64,000 bases of DNA from Pyronema omphalodes (lineage: Eukaryota; Ascomycota; Pezizomycetes; Pezizales; Pyronemataceae). The translations under genes and the position numbers were made by a program. Location: assembly GCA_024516155.1 (NCBI GenBank), contig JAJJXM010000064.1:248001-312000 (forward strand), given 5' to 3'. The notes under the pieces are model-generated. The model was not told the DNA's origin, did not search any database, and saw only the letters and a list, made by a program, of their open reading frames with translations. Positions 45,634 to 56,696 of this stretch are shown here, piece after piece. Positions within the stretch are counted from its first letter, which is position 1, and each line of letters starts with the position of its first letter.

Positions 45634-45876
45634 ATGAACCCCACCGGTTCTGCTTGGACACACGCCTTGAAACAAGCCCTGGAAACTCACACCCTAAACG
45701 AGACCTTCGGGATTTCCGACCGATTCGCTGGCGCAGTGCGACGAACCATCCAAAGAGCAGAAGATCACTGCTACCTTGTGGTCCGCTGGGAACTCCAGGA
45801 TTATACCTACCCGGAGCACGTCCGTCACACCATCCGACTTAAGCCGATCCTCCGAGCCCGCCAGCATGCACTTTAA
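45634..45876 (+). CDS. Gypsy ORF0 in B (80 aa)
   Basis: Starts MNPTGSAWTHALKQALE and ends RARQHAL. It overlaps the gag ATG (45866) by 11 nt, as in A1 and A2. Function unknown. Confidence 0.45.
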   Translation: MNPTGSAWTHALKQALETHTLNETFGISDRFAGAVRRTIQRAEDHCYLVVRWELQDYTYPEHVRHTIRLKPILRARQHAL

Positions 45877-47090
45877 ACTCATCGACCAAGCACATTGGCA
45901 GCAAATCGTCAACGCTGCCTCCATGACTCAGTTCCCTGACGGGCACGAACCGCTTACGTTCACCAAGCAGCTCGCGCAATCAATCCTAGACGCCCAAGAC
46001 CATCCCACGGGCTACCTCTTAAACGACCTCGCAGAGACCCCCGGCGCCCGTAACAGCACTCGAGTCTCCAGCCCTGTTGCCTCCCGCGCTCCGGAAGCCC
46101 CCACCCCTGCCCCCATTCCCCCTGTTGTTATTCAGACTGGCTCTGTCCAGGTTTATCCCAATGGCCCAGAAACAGTGCCGCGAACCGCCGCACCCCCTAC
46201 CACAGCCGCAGCCGCAGCCCCCGCCCCCGCTATAATCGCACCAGTTACAAGACTCCCCCCCCGAGACCCCGAAATCCTCCTAACCCCGGAGGAACAAGCA
46301 GATACGAATGAAATTCATTACTACGAGAAGGAGCTCACCCGCCAGCGTGAACTCATCAACGCGCTACTCGCCTCCCCTGGCATCCGCGTTACCGGAGATA
46401 AAATTTCGGATCCACCAACCTCCGATGGGTCCAACAGGGAGGACCTCCGCCGCTTTGTCTCCTTGCTTCGCATTAAATTGGTGAGCGACGAATTACGCTT
46501 CCCAACCCCTCACAAGCGGATCTCTTATGCCATGGGCCGCCTCCGTGGACGCGCCTTGGATCAGATTCTTCCTTATATCAAGGAAAATGGCAACCGCTGG
46601 GCCCTCAACGACGTCGAAGACGTCATTAAGATCCTACAGCGTACCTTTGGAGACCCGGAAGAGCGCGCAACGGCTCGTTTAAAACTACAAAATCTCCGAC
46701 AAAACAACCGCGAGTTTTCAGACTATTATGCAGAGTTTTCCCTCCTGGTCGCAGAATTAGGCTGGGATGAAGCCGCCACCATGGATGCTCTGCGAAACGA
46801 CCTGTCCCTCGAGTTGCACGAAAAGTTGGTTGGCGCCCCTCCCACCACTACGATGCACGAATTTGTTGACCAGTGCCAAAAATTGGACTCCCAATTGAGA
46901 GCACTCGAGAACCTCCGCAAGCTGCGTACCAACCGCGGCCAAGTTAAACCCACTACCGCCGCCACCCCCGCCACGAGTCGCCCCACCCCCGCTACCCAAG
47001 CCACCACCGCCTCCTCCAGCAAGCAAACCCCTGCCCAGGGACCCCGTCAGAAACTGTCGGCACAGGAGCGCGCGACCCGCCTGTCAGAAG
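45866..47090 (+). pseudogene. B Gag, 3' truncated
   Basis: MHFKLIDQAHWQQIV through the capsid domain to ERATRLSE, then a junction into minus-strand pol sequence of element C at about 47090. The CCHC knuckle is lost. The frame runs on into C for a few residues to a stop. Confidence 0.9.
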
Positions 47091-48148
47091 TTCAGTCTTC
47101 GGTAATCGACGCATAGGCGTAGGGATCCGTCTGATTTTTTCACGAATAATATCGGCGAGGCGGCTGATGATTGGGAGCGTTGTATAAATCCTTTCTCCAA
47201 ATTCTCATCGAGCCACGCTTTCAGCGTCTGTAACTCGTTGCGTGACAGCGAGTATAACCGGCCAAAGGGGGGGACGAATCCCTCTTTCAGTGGGATCTTG
47301 TGGTCGTAGGGTCGGTGTGGGGGGAGTTGCTTCGCGTTGACCTCCTTGAATAAATCGAGGTAGTCATGGTACTCTTCGGGGATCATGTCTTTCAGTTCCT
47401 CATCCGTGAGGGGGGGCTTGTCTTGTAGGGCGACGGTGATCTCGTCCAACGATAGCGAGAACACTGTCAGGCTTTCGTCTTCTACCATTTCTTTGAAGTC
47501 GGAGATGGTTAGACTTGAGATCGCTGTTGGGGGTTCGTCCGGGGGGTCGGGGACCGGGGATTCCAATTCCGGCATGGGTTCTGTGTCGGGCTCGTGGACG
47601 TCGGGAGGGGGGCCCGGGTCCAGGACCTCGACACCGGTTGTGCTTACAGGCAACGGGGTGCAGTTCCTTAGGCAGTATTGGGAGTCGAAGCTTACAGTGT
47701 TGGAACTGAAGCTTATTGTTACGTCGTGTTTCTTCAACCAGGGGATGCCCAACACCACCGGGTAGTGACCCAACTTGGTGACGAACATGGGAAGGGTTTC
47801 CGAGTGACCATTGATGGTACACTCTACTTGGGCGAGGTGTGTGATTTTTCCTGAGGATATGGGTCGGCCGTCGATAACTTCGACCGTTCGGGCGGTGGAT
47901 AGGGGGGTTAGGGGGAGTTTGTGATGGCCGGCGAAATTGCGGTCAACAAAGGCGATACCAGTGGCGCCGCAGTCAACGAGCGCTACTGTTTTCACGGAGC
48001 GGTTATTGGAAAACAAGGAGCAAGAGAGAACAAGGTGTTTGCATTCTAACTTTCCAGTAAAACTTGCGCCCGATAATAACAATGTATCAGCAATACTTTT
48101 CCCACCAGCGGCAGAGCCATCTTCTTGCAGCTGGTTTAGTCTTTTCCC
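47091..48148 (-). pseudogene. C pol, truncated (protease and start of RT)
   Basis: Open from the slip site (48142-48148) through ALVDCGATGIAFVD and the linker to VKKSDGSLRLCVDYRRLN, where the deletion junction falls. Confidence 0.9.
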
Positions 48149-49482
48149 GACACTTCTTCTTCACTATCCAATAATTCCACAGTCGCCACTTTAACATTCG
48201 TCTTGGCGGGGCACGAAGCAGCCATGTGGCCAAGGCCACCGCAGTAGAGGCAACATCCTTCTGACAGGCGGGTCGCGCATTCCTGTGCCGACAGTTTCTG
48301 ACGGGGTCCCTGGGCAGGGGTTTGCTTGCTGGAGGCGGCGGTGGTGGCTGGGGTAGTGGGGGTGGGGCGACTGGTGGCGGGGGTGGCGGCGGTAGCGGGT
48401 TCAACTTGGCCGCGGTTGGTACGCAGCTTCAGGAGATTCTCAAGTGCTCTCAATTCGGAGTCCAATTTTTGGCACTGGTCAACAAATTCGTGCATCGTAG
48501 TGGTGGGAGGGGCGCCAACCAACTTTTCGTGCAACTCGAGGGACAGGCCGTTACGCAGAGCATCCATGGTGGCGCCTTCATCCCAGCCTAATTCTGCGAC
48601 CAGGCGGGAGAACTCTGCATAATAGTCCGAAAATTCGCGGTTGTTTTGTCGGAGATTTTGTAGTTTGAAACGAGCCGTTGCGCGCTCGTCCGGGTCTCCA
48701 AAGGTACGCTGTAATATTTTAATGATGTCCTCGACGTCGTTGAGGGCCCAGCGGTTGCCATTTTCCCTGATATAAGGAAGAATCTGATCCAAGGCGCGTC
48801 CGCGGAGGCGGCCCATGGCATAAGAAATCCGTTTGTGAGGGGTTGGGAAGCGTAGTTCGTCGCTCACCCACTTGATGCGAAGCAAGGAGACAAAGCGGCG
48901 GAGGTCCTCCCTGTTGGAGCCATCGAAGGTTGGCGGATCCGAGATTTTGTCTCCGGTAACGCGGATGCCAGGGGAGGCGAGTAGCGCGTTGATGAGTTCA
49001 CGCTGGCGGGTCAGCTCCTTCTCGTAGTACTGAATTTCATTCGTATCTGCTTGTTCCTCCGGGGTTAGGAGGATTTCGGGGTCTCGGGGGGGAAGTCTTG
49101 GAACTGGTGCGATTATAGCGGGGGCGGGGGCTGCGGCTGCGGCTGTGGTAGGGGGTGCGGCGGTTCGCAGCACTGTTTCTGGGCCATTTGGATAAACCTG
49201 GACGGAGCCAGTCTGGATAACGACAGGGGGAATGGGGGCAGGGGTGGGAGCTTCCGGGGCGCGGGAGGCAACAGGGCTGGAGACCCGAGTGCTGTTACGG
49301 GAGCCGGGGGTTTCCGCGAGGTCGTTTAAGAGGTAGCCAGTGGGGTGGTCTTGGGCGTCTAGGATGGATTGCGCGAGTTGTTTGGTGAAAGTAAGCGGTT
49401 CATGGCCGTCAGGGAACTGGGTCATGGAGGCAGCGTTCACGATTTGCTGCCAGTGTCCTTCGTCGATAAGTTTAACGTGCAT
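48136..49482 (-). CDS. C Gag polyprotein (448 aa), intact
   Basis: Same architecture as A2 Gag: MHVKLIDEGHW start, Pro/Ala linker, capsid region, CLYCGGLGHMAASC knuckle, VSGKD-TAA end. The upstream ORF0 is frameshifted in this copy near 49640 while gag stays open. Some capsid residues differ from A2 (for example KWVSDELRF). Confidence 0.88.
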   Translation of the reverse strand: MHVKLIDEGHWQQIVNAASMTQFPDGHEPLTFTKQLAQSILDAQDHPTGYLLNDLAETPGSRNSTRVSSPVASRAPEAPTPAPIPPVVIQTGSVQVYPNGPETVLRTAAPPTTAAAAAPAPAIIAPVPRLPPRDPEILLTPEEQADTNEIQYYEKELTRQRELINALLASPGIRVTGDKISDPPTFDGSNREDLRRFVSLLRIKWVSDELRFPTPHKRISYAMGRLRGRALDQILPYIRENGNRWALNDVEDIIKILQRTFGDPDERATARFKLQNLRQNNREFSDYYAEFSRLVAELGWDEGATMDALRNGLSLELHEKLVGAPPTTTMHEFVDQCQKLDSELRALENLLKLRTNRGQVEPATAATPATSRPTPTTPATTAASSKQTPAQGPRQKLSAQECATRLSEGCCLYCGGLGHMAASCPAKTNVKVATVELLDSEEEVSGKD

Positions 49483-49750
49483 TCTGGCGGGCTCGGAGGA
49501 TTGGCTTGAGTCTGATGGTGTGGCGGACGTGCTCCTGGTAAGTGTAGTCCTGGAGTTCCCAGCGGACCACAAGGTAGCAGTGATTTTCTGCTCTTCGGAT
49601 GGTTCTTCGCACTGCGCCAGCGAATCGGTCGGAAATCCGGAAAGGTCTCGTTTAGGGTGTGAGTTTCCAGTGCTTGTTTTAAGGCGTATGTCCAAGCAGA
49701 ACCGGTGGGGTTCATGCGTGTTGGTTGAATAATTATTCGATCGAACGTAA

Positions 49751-50279
49751 TGTCAGGGAACTAGGAACGGACGTTCAAAGAACACACTGAACACTACCGG
49801 CAAGGGGGACTAGGCGGGTTCCAGGGCGGGGAACGGAAGGACAAGGACCGAAGGGCTCGTCAGACGGACGGCACACGAAACAGGGACAGGGACAAGGACA
49901 AGAATGACGTGGGACTGAAAGGAGAAGTCTTTATTGAGGACAAGGGAAAGACACAAGACGTTCGATGGAGAACTCGACAACGGGGAGGCAAGCCTCCTTA
50001 TGTACAAAGGGGCGGCCAGCACTCTTGCTGGGCCGTCATCCAACATCGCTACATGAAAGCTTCCGTTCTCCATCAATTCACCTGCGACGCCACAGCTCTC
50101 CAGCTCATGGTACGTCATCCATCATCAATCAGTCTATCAATCACAACGGCACGGCACACACAACAACACAACGACAACACAACACAACACGGCAAGACAA
50201 CGGCACGATGTCGACAACAACAACAACAACACAATGATGACGCAACAACACAACGGCTCGTCAGCCGTGTGCCGTGACA
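49751..50279 (-). repeat. C 5' LTR (529 bp)
   Basis: Longer LTR subtype, as in A2. The 3' LTR of C is absent. Confidence 0.95.
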
Positions 50280-53200
50280 ATCGTTGGACGAAATCACCGT
50301 CGCCCTACAAGACAAGCCCCCCCTCACGGATGATGAACTGAAAGACATGATCCCCGAAGAGTACCATGACTACCTCGACTTATTCAAGGAAGTCAGCGCG
50401 AAGGAACTCCCCCCACACCGACCCTACGACCACAAGATCCCACTGAAAGAGGGATTCGTTCCCCCCTTTGGCCCGTTATACTCGCTGTCACGCAACGAGT
50501 TGCAGACGCTGAAAGCGTGGCTCGATGAGAATTTGGAGAAAGGCTTTATACAACGCTCCCAATCATTAGCCGCCTCGCCGATATTATTCCTGAAAAAATC
50601 AGACGGATCCCTACGCCTATGCGTAGATTACCGAAGACTGAATGAAGGTACCGAGAAGAATCGGTACCCGCTGCCATTGATACAGGAAACGATGATGAAT
50701 CTTTCCAAAGCTCAATATTTTACGACCCTTGATGTCCGCAGCGCCTATAACCTTATTAGAATGGCAGAAGTGCGAACAATGGAAGACGGCCTTCCGCACA
50801 AGGTACGGCCTATTCAAGTCGAAAGTGATGCCCTTTGGGCTCACTAACGCGCCTGCCGATTTCCAGGCATTCATAAATGATGTCCTGAGACCATACCTCG
50901 ACCAGTTTTGTACGGCATACTTGGACGATATCCTCGTATTCTCTGAAACAAAGCCCGATCACACCGCACACGTCCGAAAGATCTTGGAACGACTCAAACA
51001 AGAAAAACTGCACTTGAAGCCAGAGAAGTGTAAGTTTGCTAGGGCAGAAGTACAGTACCTGGGCTACAACATTGGCCGCGATGGCGCTCGCATGATGGAT
51101 TCCAAAGTAGCCACAGTCAGAGATTGGAAGGAACCAACCAATTTGAAACAGGTCCAAGAGTGCCTGGGTTTCGCGAACTTCTACCGACGATTTATCAAGG
51201 ACTACTCAAAAGTGGTCTCCCCCCTAACGGCTCTGACCAAAAAGAAAGATGGTAAAGCAATCCCCTTTACCTGGGGTAAAGATCAGCAAAGCGCCTTCGA
51301 CCGACTGAAGGACGCATTTACATCAGCACCTATTCTCAAGCACTTCGACTACGAGAAACCGATTGTAGTAGAAACAGATGCATCGGACTATGTGTCTGCT
51401 GGAGTTTGATCACAATACGACGACGATAACGTGTTACACCCCGTCGCGTTTTATTCCAAAAAGCATTCCCCGGCAGAATGCAACTATGGGATCTATGACA
51501 AAGAACTACTGGCAATAGTTCGTTGTTTCGAGGAATGGCGTCCCCACTTGGAGGGCTCCGCCTTCCTGATAAAAGTATTGACAGACCACAAGAACCTCGA
51601 ATACTTTATGATGACAAAGCTACTAAACAGAAGACAAGCACGCTGGTCCGAATTCCTGTCTCGGTTCAACTTTGTCATCACCTACCGACCGGGAACTTTG
51701 GGAGGGAAACCGGACGCCCTGACGAGACGAGCCGCCGACCTCCCGGGAGAGGCAGACGAACGTATACTAGCGAATCAGCAAGCTGTCCTAAAGCCACAAA
51801 ACTTCCAATTGTGCATGACCCCGCCCATGAAACTTGCACCCTCCGAAGTGGACCTCCTGTTCAAGGAGGGCTACAAGACAGATTCATTCCCAAACCGAGT
51901 GTTGGGAATGCTGGAAGACGGTACACAAATCTGTAAGGACATATCACTGGCCGATTGCTCCGTCTTGGAAAACAGATTGTACTACCGAGACTGCCTCTAT
52001 GTCCCCGCGCTGGACAAACTACGATTGAAACTACTACAAGATCACCACGACCCCCCCACCATGGGACACCCGGGCCGTGCAAAGACTCTCGAACTCCTTG
52101 CCAGGAATTATTACTGGCCCTCGATGAGAAAAGATGTGGACCAATTCGTCCGAAATTGCCACACTTGTAAAAGAACAAAAGCTACCCGCCACGCACCCTA
52201 TGGAACCTTGAAACCCCTACCGGTCCCGCACCACCCGTGGCAGAATATATCGGTGGACTTTGTTACTGGACTGCCGACATCGGAAGGCTTCGACGCAATA
52301 TGTGCGATCGTTTGCCGACTCACAAAACAGCGACACTTGGTGCCCTGTCACTCCACGATAGACGCAGAAGGCTTCGCGCAACTCTTCCTGGAAAACGTAT
52401 TCAAACCATACGGCCTGCCAGACACAGTGGTGTCAGACCGCGGTCCGCAATTCGTGGCCCACTTCTGGAAACACCTGGCAAATTGCATGGGTATCGAGAT
52501 CGCCACGAGCACGGCCTTCCACCCCCAGACCGATGGCCAAACAGAAAGAATCAATGCGGTTACGGAGCAATATCTCCGCGGGTACGTCTGTTATCTGCAA
52601 GACGACTGGAAGAAATTCTTACCACTCGCAGAATTTGCTGCAAATAACCAAGTATCGGATACAACGTCGCTGTCCCCGTTCTACGCCATATACGGCCGAC
52701 ACCCCAAATGCTCATTCGAATTGGAAATCAGGACAGACAATCCTGGAGAAGTGAAAGCGAACGAGGTAGCGGAAAGGATGTCACACATCCATGACGTCTT
52801 ACCTTCTGAAATGAAATACGCCCAAGCCCGCCACATAGAAGCCGCCGACGATTCCCGACTCCCCGCGCCGGTCTTCAAACCAGGAGGCCTGGTATAGCTG
52901 GACGCCCGCAACCTCAGAACCCGCCGCCCCTCAAAGAAACTAGAAAACAAACACCTAGGCCCCTTCAGCGTGGTACGGCCCATTGGATCCCACGCCTATG
53001 AGTTGGATATACCGGAGACAATGAAACATAACAGGACCTTGCCCGTGTCCCTACTAAACCCAGCCCCTTTGGACCCCCTCCCTGGCCAGATTATCCCACC
53101 GCCCCTACCGGTAGTAGTAGACGGCGAAGAAGAATGGTTTGTGGATGAAATTCTGGATAGCCGTTGGTCAAGAGGAAACCTGCAGTACCTCGTCAAGTGG

Positions 53201-53320
53201 ACCGGCCATGACTCTCCAACCTGGGAACCGGAAACGAACCTATCCGAAACTGAGGCCGCTGAGAAATTCCACCAGTTATACCCAGACAGACCTTCTCCTC
53301 TCGTAGGAACTCGAGCCTAA
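50280..53320 (+). pseudogene. B pol: RT, RNase H, integrase, chromodomain
   Basis: Begins in the linker before RT (LDEITVALQDK). Damage: a one-base insertion near 50770 (MAE-VRT instead of MAEGEEW), TGA at 51407-51409 shared with A1, and TAG at 52895-52897 (TGG in the other copies) in the integrase C-terminal region. The chromodomain is still readable up to the stop at 53318-53320. Confidence 0.9.
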
Positions 53321-53331
53321 CGGGAGGGTAC

Positions 53332-53851
53332 TGTCACGGCAAACGGCTGACAAGCCGTTGTGTTGTTGCGTCACCATTGTGTTGTCGTTGTTGTTGCGGT
53401 TGTCTTGCCGTGTTGTGTTGTGTTGTCGTTGTGTTGTTGTGTGTGCCGTGCCGTTGTTGTTGATAGACTGACTGATGATGGATGACGTACAATGAGCTGG
53501 AGAGCTGTGGCGTCGCAGGTGAAATGATGGAGAACGGAAGCTGTCATGTAGCGATGTTGGATGACGGCCCAGCAAGAGTGCTGGCCGCCCCTTTGTACAT
53601 AAGGAGGCTTGCCTCCCCGTTGTTGAGTTCTCCATCGAACGTCTTGTGTCTTTCCCTTGTCCTGGATAAAGACTTCTCCTTTCAGTCCCACGTCATTCTT
53701 GTCCTTGTCCCTGTCCCTGTTTCGTGTGCCGTCCGTCTGCCGTGCACTTCGGTCCTTGTCCATCCGTTTCCCCATCCCGGAACCCGCCTAGTCCCCCCTT
53801 GCCGGTAGTGTTCAGTGTGTTCTTCGAACGTCCGTTCCTAGTTCCCTGACA
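53332..53851 (+). repeat. B 3' LTR (520 bp)
   Basis: Starts TGTCACGGCAAACGG and GACAAGCC, like the A1 3' LTR and unlike its own 5' LTR. Preceded by the polypurine tract ACGGGAGGGTAC. Confidence 0.95.
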
Positions 53852-53856
53852 GCGGT

Positions 53857-56268
53857 GGGACCCTGATAGAGTGACCGCTGTCGTCACCCAGTGCCTTCGT
53901 TTAGGGTATCATCCTCACGACTGGAAGGTAGCGAAAGGGGTCTGCATTCCCAAGCCTGGGAAGACGTCATACTCAAAAGCCAAGAGCTTCCGGGTGATCT
54001 CCCTTCTGAGCTGCATAGGGAAACTGGTTGAAAAGGTAGCTGCGACGATGATCGCAGAGGAAGCGGAGAAAAAGGGGGCTTTTCATGTAGGTCAGTTCGG
54101 GGGCAGAAGAGCAAGGTCGGCAGTAGACGCGGCGGCGGTGCTGATAGAAGCGGTGGACGGAGCGTGGGAAAGGAGAAAAATCGCGGGGGCCCTGATGATG
54201 GACATCAAAGGTGCCTTCCCGATGGTTAATCCTTACTGCTTGGTTGAAAAGATGAGACGATACCACATAGATGGGGATCTCGTCCGGTGGGTTGCGAGCT
54301 TCTTGGAGGAACGTAAAGTGGAAATCTCGATTGGAGGAGACTCTGGACCGGCGATGGACACAGACACGGGGCTTCCACAAGGCTCCCCTGTTTCCCCCGT
54401 CCTTTTCCTAATATACATCGCCGATCTTGCTAATAAGATCGAGTCAGAGCTGCCACACACGGTGGGACTGTCCTTCGTTGACGACGTCACATGGATTTCA
54501 GAGGGCAATGACGCAGCCGAAATTGCCTCCACTCTCGCCCAGTGCGCCCAGTTAAGCCTGCTGTGGGCCCGTCGCAACGCCGTCCGATTTGAAACCGACA
54601 AAATGGAGGCCATCTTGTTCTCCCGTCGACGCGGTAACCCAAACCCCGACTCGCTGACCGTCGATATCCATTACGACGGCGTCATACACAATGTGCCATT
54701 CAACGACTCCGCCGTTCGCTGGCTAGGGTTCTGGCTGGATCCCAAGCTCACCCTGAACCACCACCACCAGAAGTGGCTCACCCGAGCCCGTCAGCAACAC
54801 GCCCGCCTCGCTCGCCTCTGCCGCTCCCAGGGTCTACCCCCGGGCAGCACTGCAAACATCCAACAAGCGGTTGTTCAATCCGTAGCCACTTACGGAGCGG
54901 AAATCCACGCCGCCCGTCGACTTCCCACCCGAGACGCCGGTAGGTTCTCTCGTCTTCAACTCCTACTCAACAAACAGGCCCGCGCCATTACGGGGTGCCT
55001 GCGCACGACTCCTCTGGCCTTCCTTCTCGCTGAAGGAGCCACTCGCCCAGCAGAAGCCATCGTTCGAGGTCGGGAAGCACGATTCCGATCACGGCTCATC
55101 ACTCGACCGCTCCCGCCAGTCAGCACCGATCCCAATCGCCCCACACGGACAGCCACAGTCATTCGCAACCTCACCCAGCACGCAGTGACCCGCTCTGGCT
55201 TTGCGTCCGCTGAGCCTGTCCACCACGCCGACCCCCATCGTCAGTGGTGCAACGTCACAATTGCCCCCCGAGCAGAGGCGGAGGCCTACGCCAAAAACTG
55301 GAGGACCCTCGTCTCCATATGCATTTGGACAGATGGGTTCCGCATGGACGACCGCACTGGATCGGGCCGCGTGAGATACGTCGATGGTGTTCTCACCAGC
55401 TCTCACCACCACCTGGGCCGTCACACCGAGGTGTTTGACGCGAGCTGTTCGCAATTTACCGTGCCCTCAAAGAACTCTGGGACAATCGCTTCCTCGACAG
55501 GGTCATCCTTAAACCCCCCCCCCGCTCGTCACCATCTTTTCGGATGCCCAAGCAGCCCTCCGACGCTTGGAATCCGATGAACCAGGCCCAGGACAATCCG
55601 TCACTCGGCTGATTGCCGACGAAGTCCGCTGGCTGGGCCGGAACAGCGACATCTCCGTCGAGTTCCACTGGGTCCCAGGTCACTGCGGGATCACAGAAAA
55701 CGAGGCAGCTGACGCTGCAGCAAAACTGGGTACCCGCCATCAATGTACTGCTCTACCCCTGATGAGGTGCGACGCCCCCGAGTGCTTGGTCCCCCATGAG
55801 GTGTCACCCGCACACCTCAACCGCATAGCCACCGAGACCCGCCGCAACATCCCCAAGCGATGGATATCACAACGAGCTAAAGACAGCCGTTCTTTCCGTC
55901 CCCGCAAGACATGGGGCTTGCGTGACTCCCTCCGCTCTCTCCCTAAGCGCCGCTCCGCAGTATTCCTCCAACTTGCGTCCGGACATGCCCTTATCGGCAC
56001 CCACCTCGTTCGAGTAAAAAAGGAAGATTCCGACGTCTGCTGGTGGTGCACGTCTAATGTCCGACAAACCCGAGGACACCTGTTTGGGGAGTGTCACCGC
56101 TGGAGGCGTGAGTACGCAGTACTACACAAAGAAGTGGATGCCATTAAGGGCAGGAGCTGGAGACCACGAGCAAGGCTCAAAGCGGTGGATCTGTTCAGCG
56201 ATGATCGCTGTACGAAGGTGTTGTTGGAGTATTTAGCAGCCACGGAGATTGGCAGGCGTTACGAATAG
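53857..56268 (+). pseudogene. LINE ORF2, 3' part: RT, RNase H, zinc knuckle
   Basis: RT motifs in order: IPKPGKTSYSKAKSFRVISL, MMDIKGAFPMV, GLPQGSPVSPVLFLIYIADL and the catalytic FVDDV. A thumb/linker follows, then RNase H (IWTDGF ... IFSDAQAAL ... WVPGHCGITENEAAD) and a C-terminal CWWC...H....C finger. A one-base loss near 55440 and a change in a 10-C run (55514-55523) put RNase H out of frame. The stop is at 56266-56268. Confidence 0.9.
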
Positions 56269-56637
56269 GCTGGGGTTGGTGGGCCGGGAGATGAGGATTC
56301 ACGAGATTGCGGGGTTGTTTTTTCTTTTTCTCTGAATCCTTTTTAGTGTTTGTACGGCAAGGTGGTTATTGCTGGGCTTGAGTTCGGCGTCACGCATGAG
56401 GTTTTGTACGGGGTTCGTCTAGACTGTGTACGAGAGTGTTTTTGTTTATTTGTGTTTTTGTTGTCTGCCTTTTGCGTATATTTATTTTTTTAACTGGGGA
56501 GTTTGGGGACAAGGAGATTGGGTTGCCTCGTTAGGCGGTTTAAACCGCGAGGACAGGAAAAACGGATACTTAGTTCCCGCATAGGCCTTAGAGGCCTCGA
56601 TCGGTGTATGATTAAAATCAAATCAAATCAAAAAAAA
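56269..56637 (+). other. LINE 3' untranslated region and tail
   Basis: Noncoding, T/G-rich, ending in repeated AAATC units and an A run. This is a typical LINE 3' end used for target-primed reverse transcription. Confidence 0.8.
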
Positions 56638-56696
56638 GTGGGAGAACAGGCTCATAAGTCATCACTCGGCGCCTAACAATCAGAATATATGTTTTG

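Larger units (their letters stand above)
47091..50279 (-). mobile_element. Gypsy element C, 3' half deleted, inside B
   Basis: Minus orientation. The 5' LTR (49751-50279), ORF0, gag and the start of pol are present. The element stops inside RT (LCVDYRRLN) at 47091. On the LTR side B resumes with ATCGTTGGACGA, so ATCGT is the probable target site. The matching left copy was removed with the deletion. Confidence 0.9.
45079..53851 (+). mobile_element. Gypsy chromovirus B, with an internal deletion and truncated element C inside
   Basis: LTRs are 45079-45598 and 53332-53851 (520 bp each), with target duplication GCGGT at 45074-45078 and 53852-53856. Internal parts are 45599-47090 (leader, ORF0, gag) and 50280-53331 (pol). 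The end of gag, the frameshift site and the protease are missing, lost together with the 3' half of element C. Confidence 0.92.
29038..56637 (+). mobile_element. Tad-like non-LTR retrotransposon (LINE), split by two Gypsy insertions
   Basis: The LINE exists in three pieces: 29038-31940, 44752-45078 and 53857-56637. Removing the Gypsy elements plus one copy of each target duplication restores the frame exactly at both breaks (SCW-GSFLES and ALMR-WDPDRV). It ends in AAATC units plus an A run (56610-56637). The 14-bp target duplication GTGGGAGAACAGGC lies at 29024-29037 and 56638-56651. ORF1 has CCHC knuckles; ORF2 has endonuclease, RT, RNase H and a terminal CCHC, the arrangement of the Tad1 clade. 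It carries several frameshifts and is dead. Confidence 0.92.

Noticed and set aside
31941..53851. RIP (repeat-induced point mutation) as the cause of the stops in the Gypsy copies
   Set aside because: The copies remain very similar. The stops are mostly not C-to-T at CpA: TTG to TAG and TTA to TGA are transversions. Only TGG to TAG at 52895 fits.
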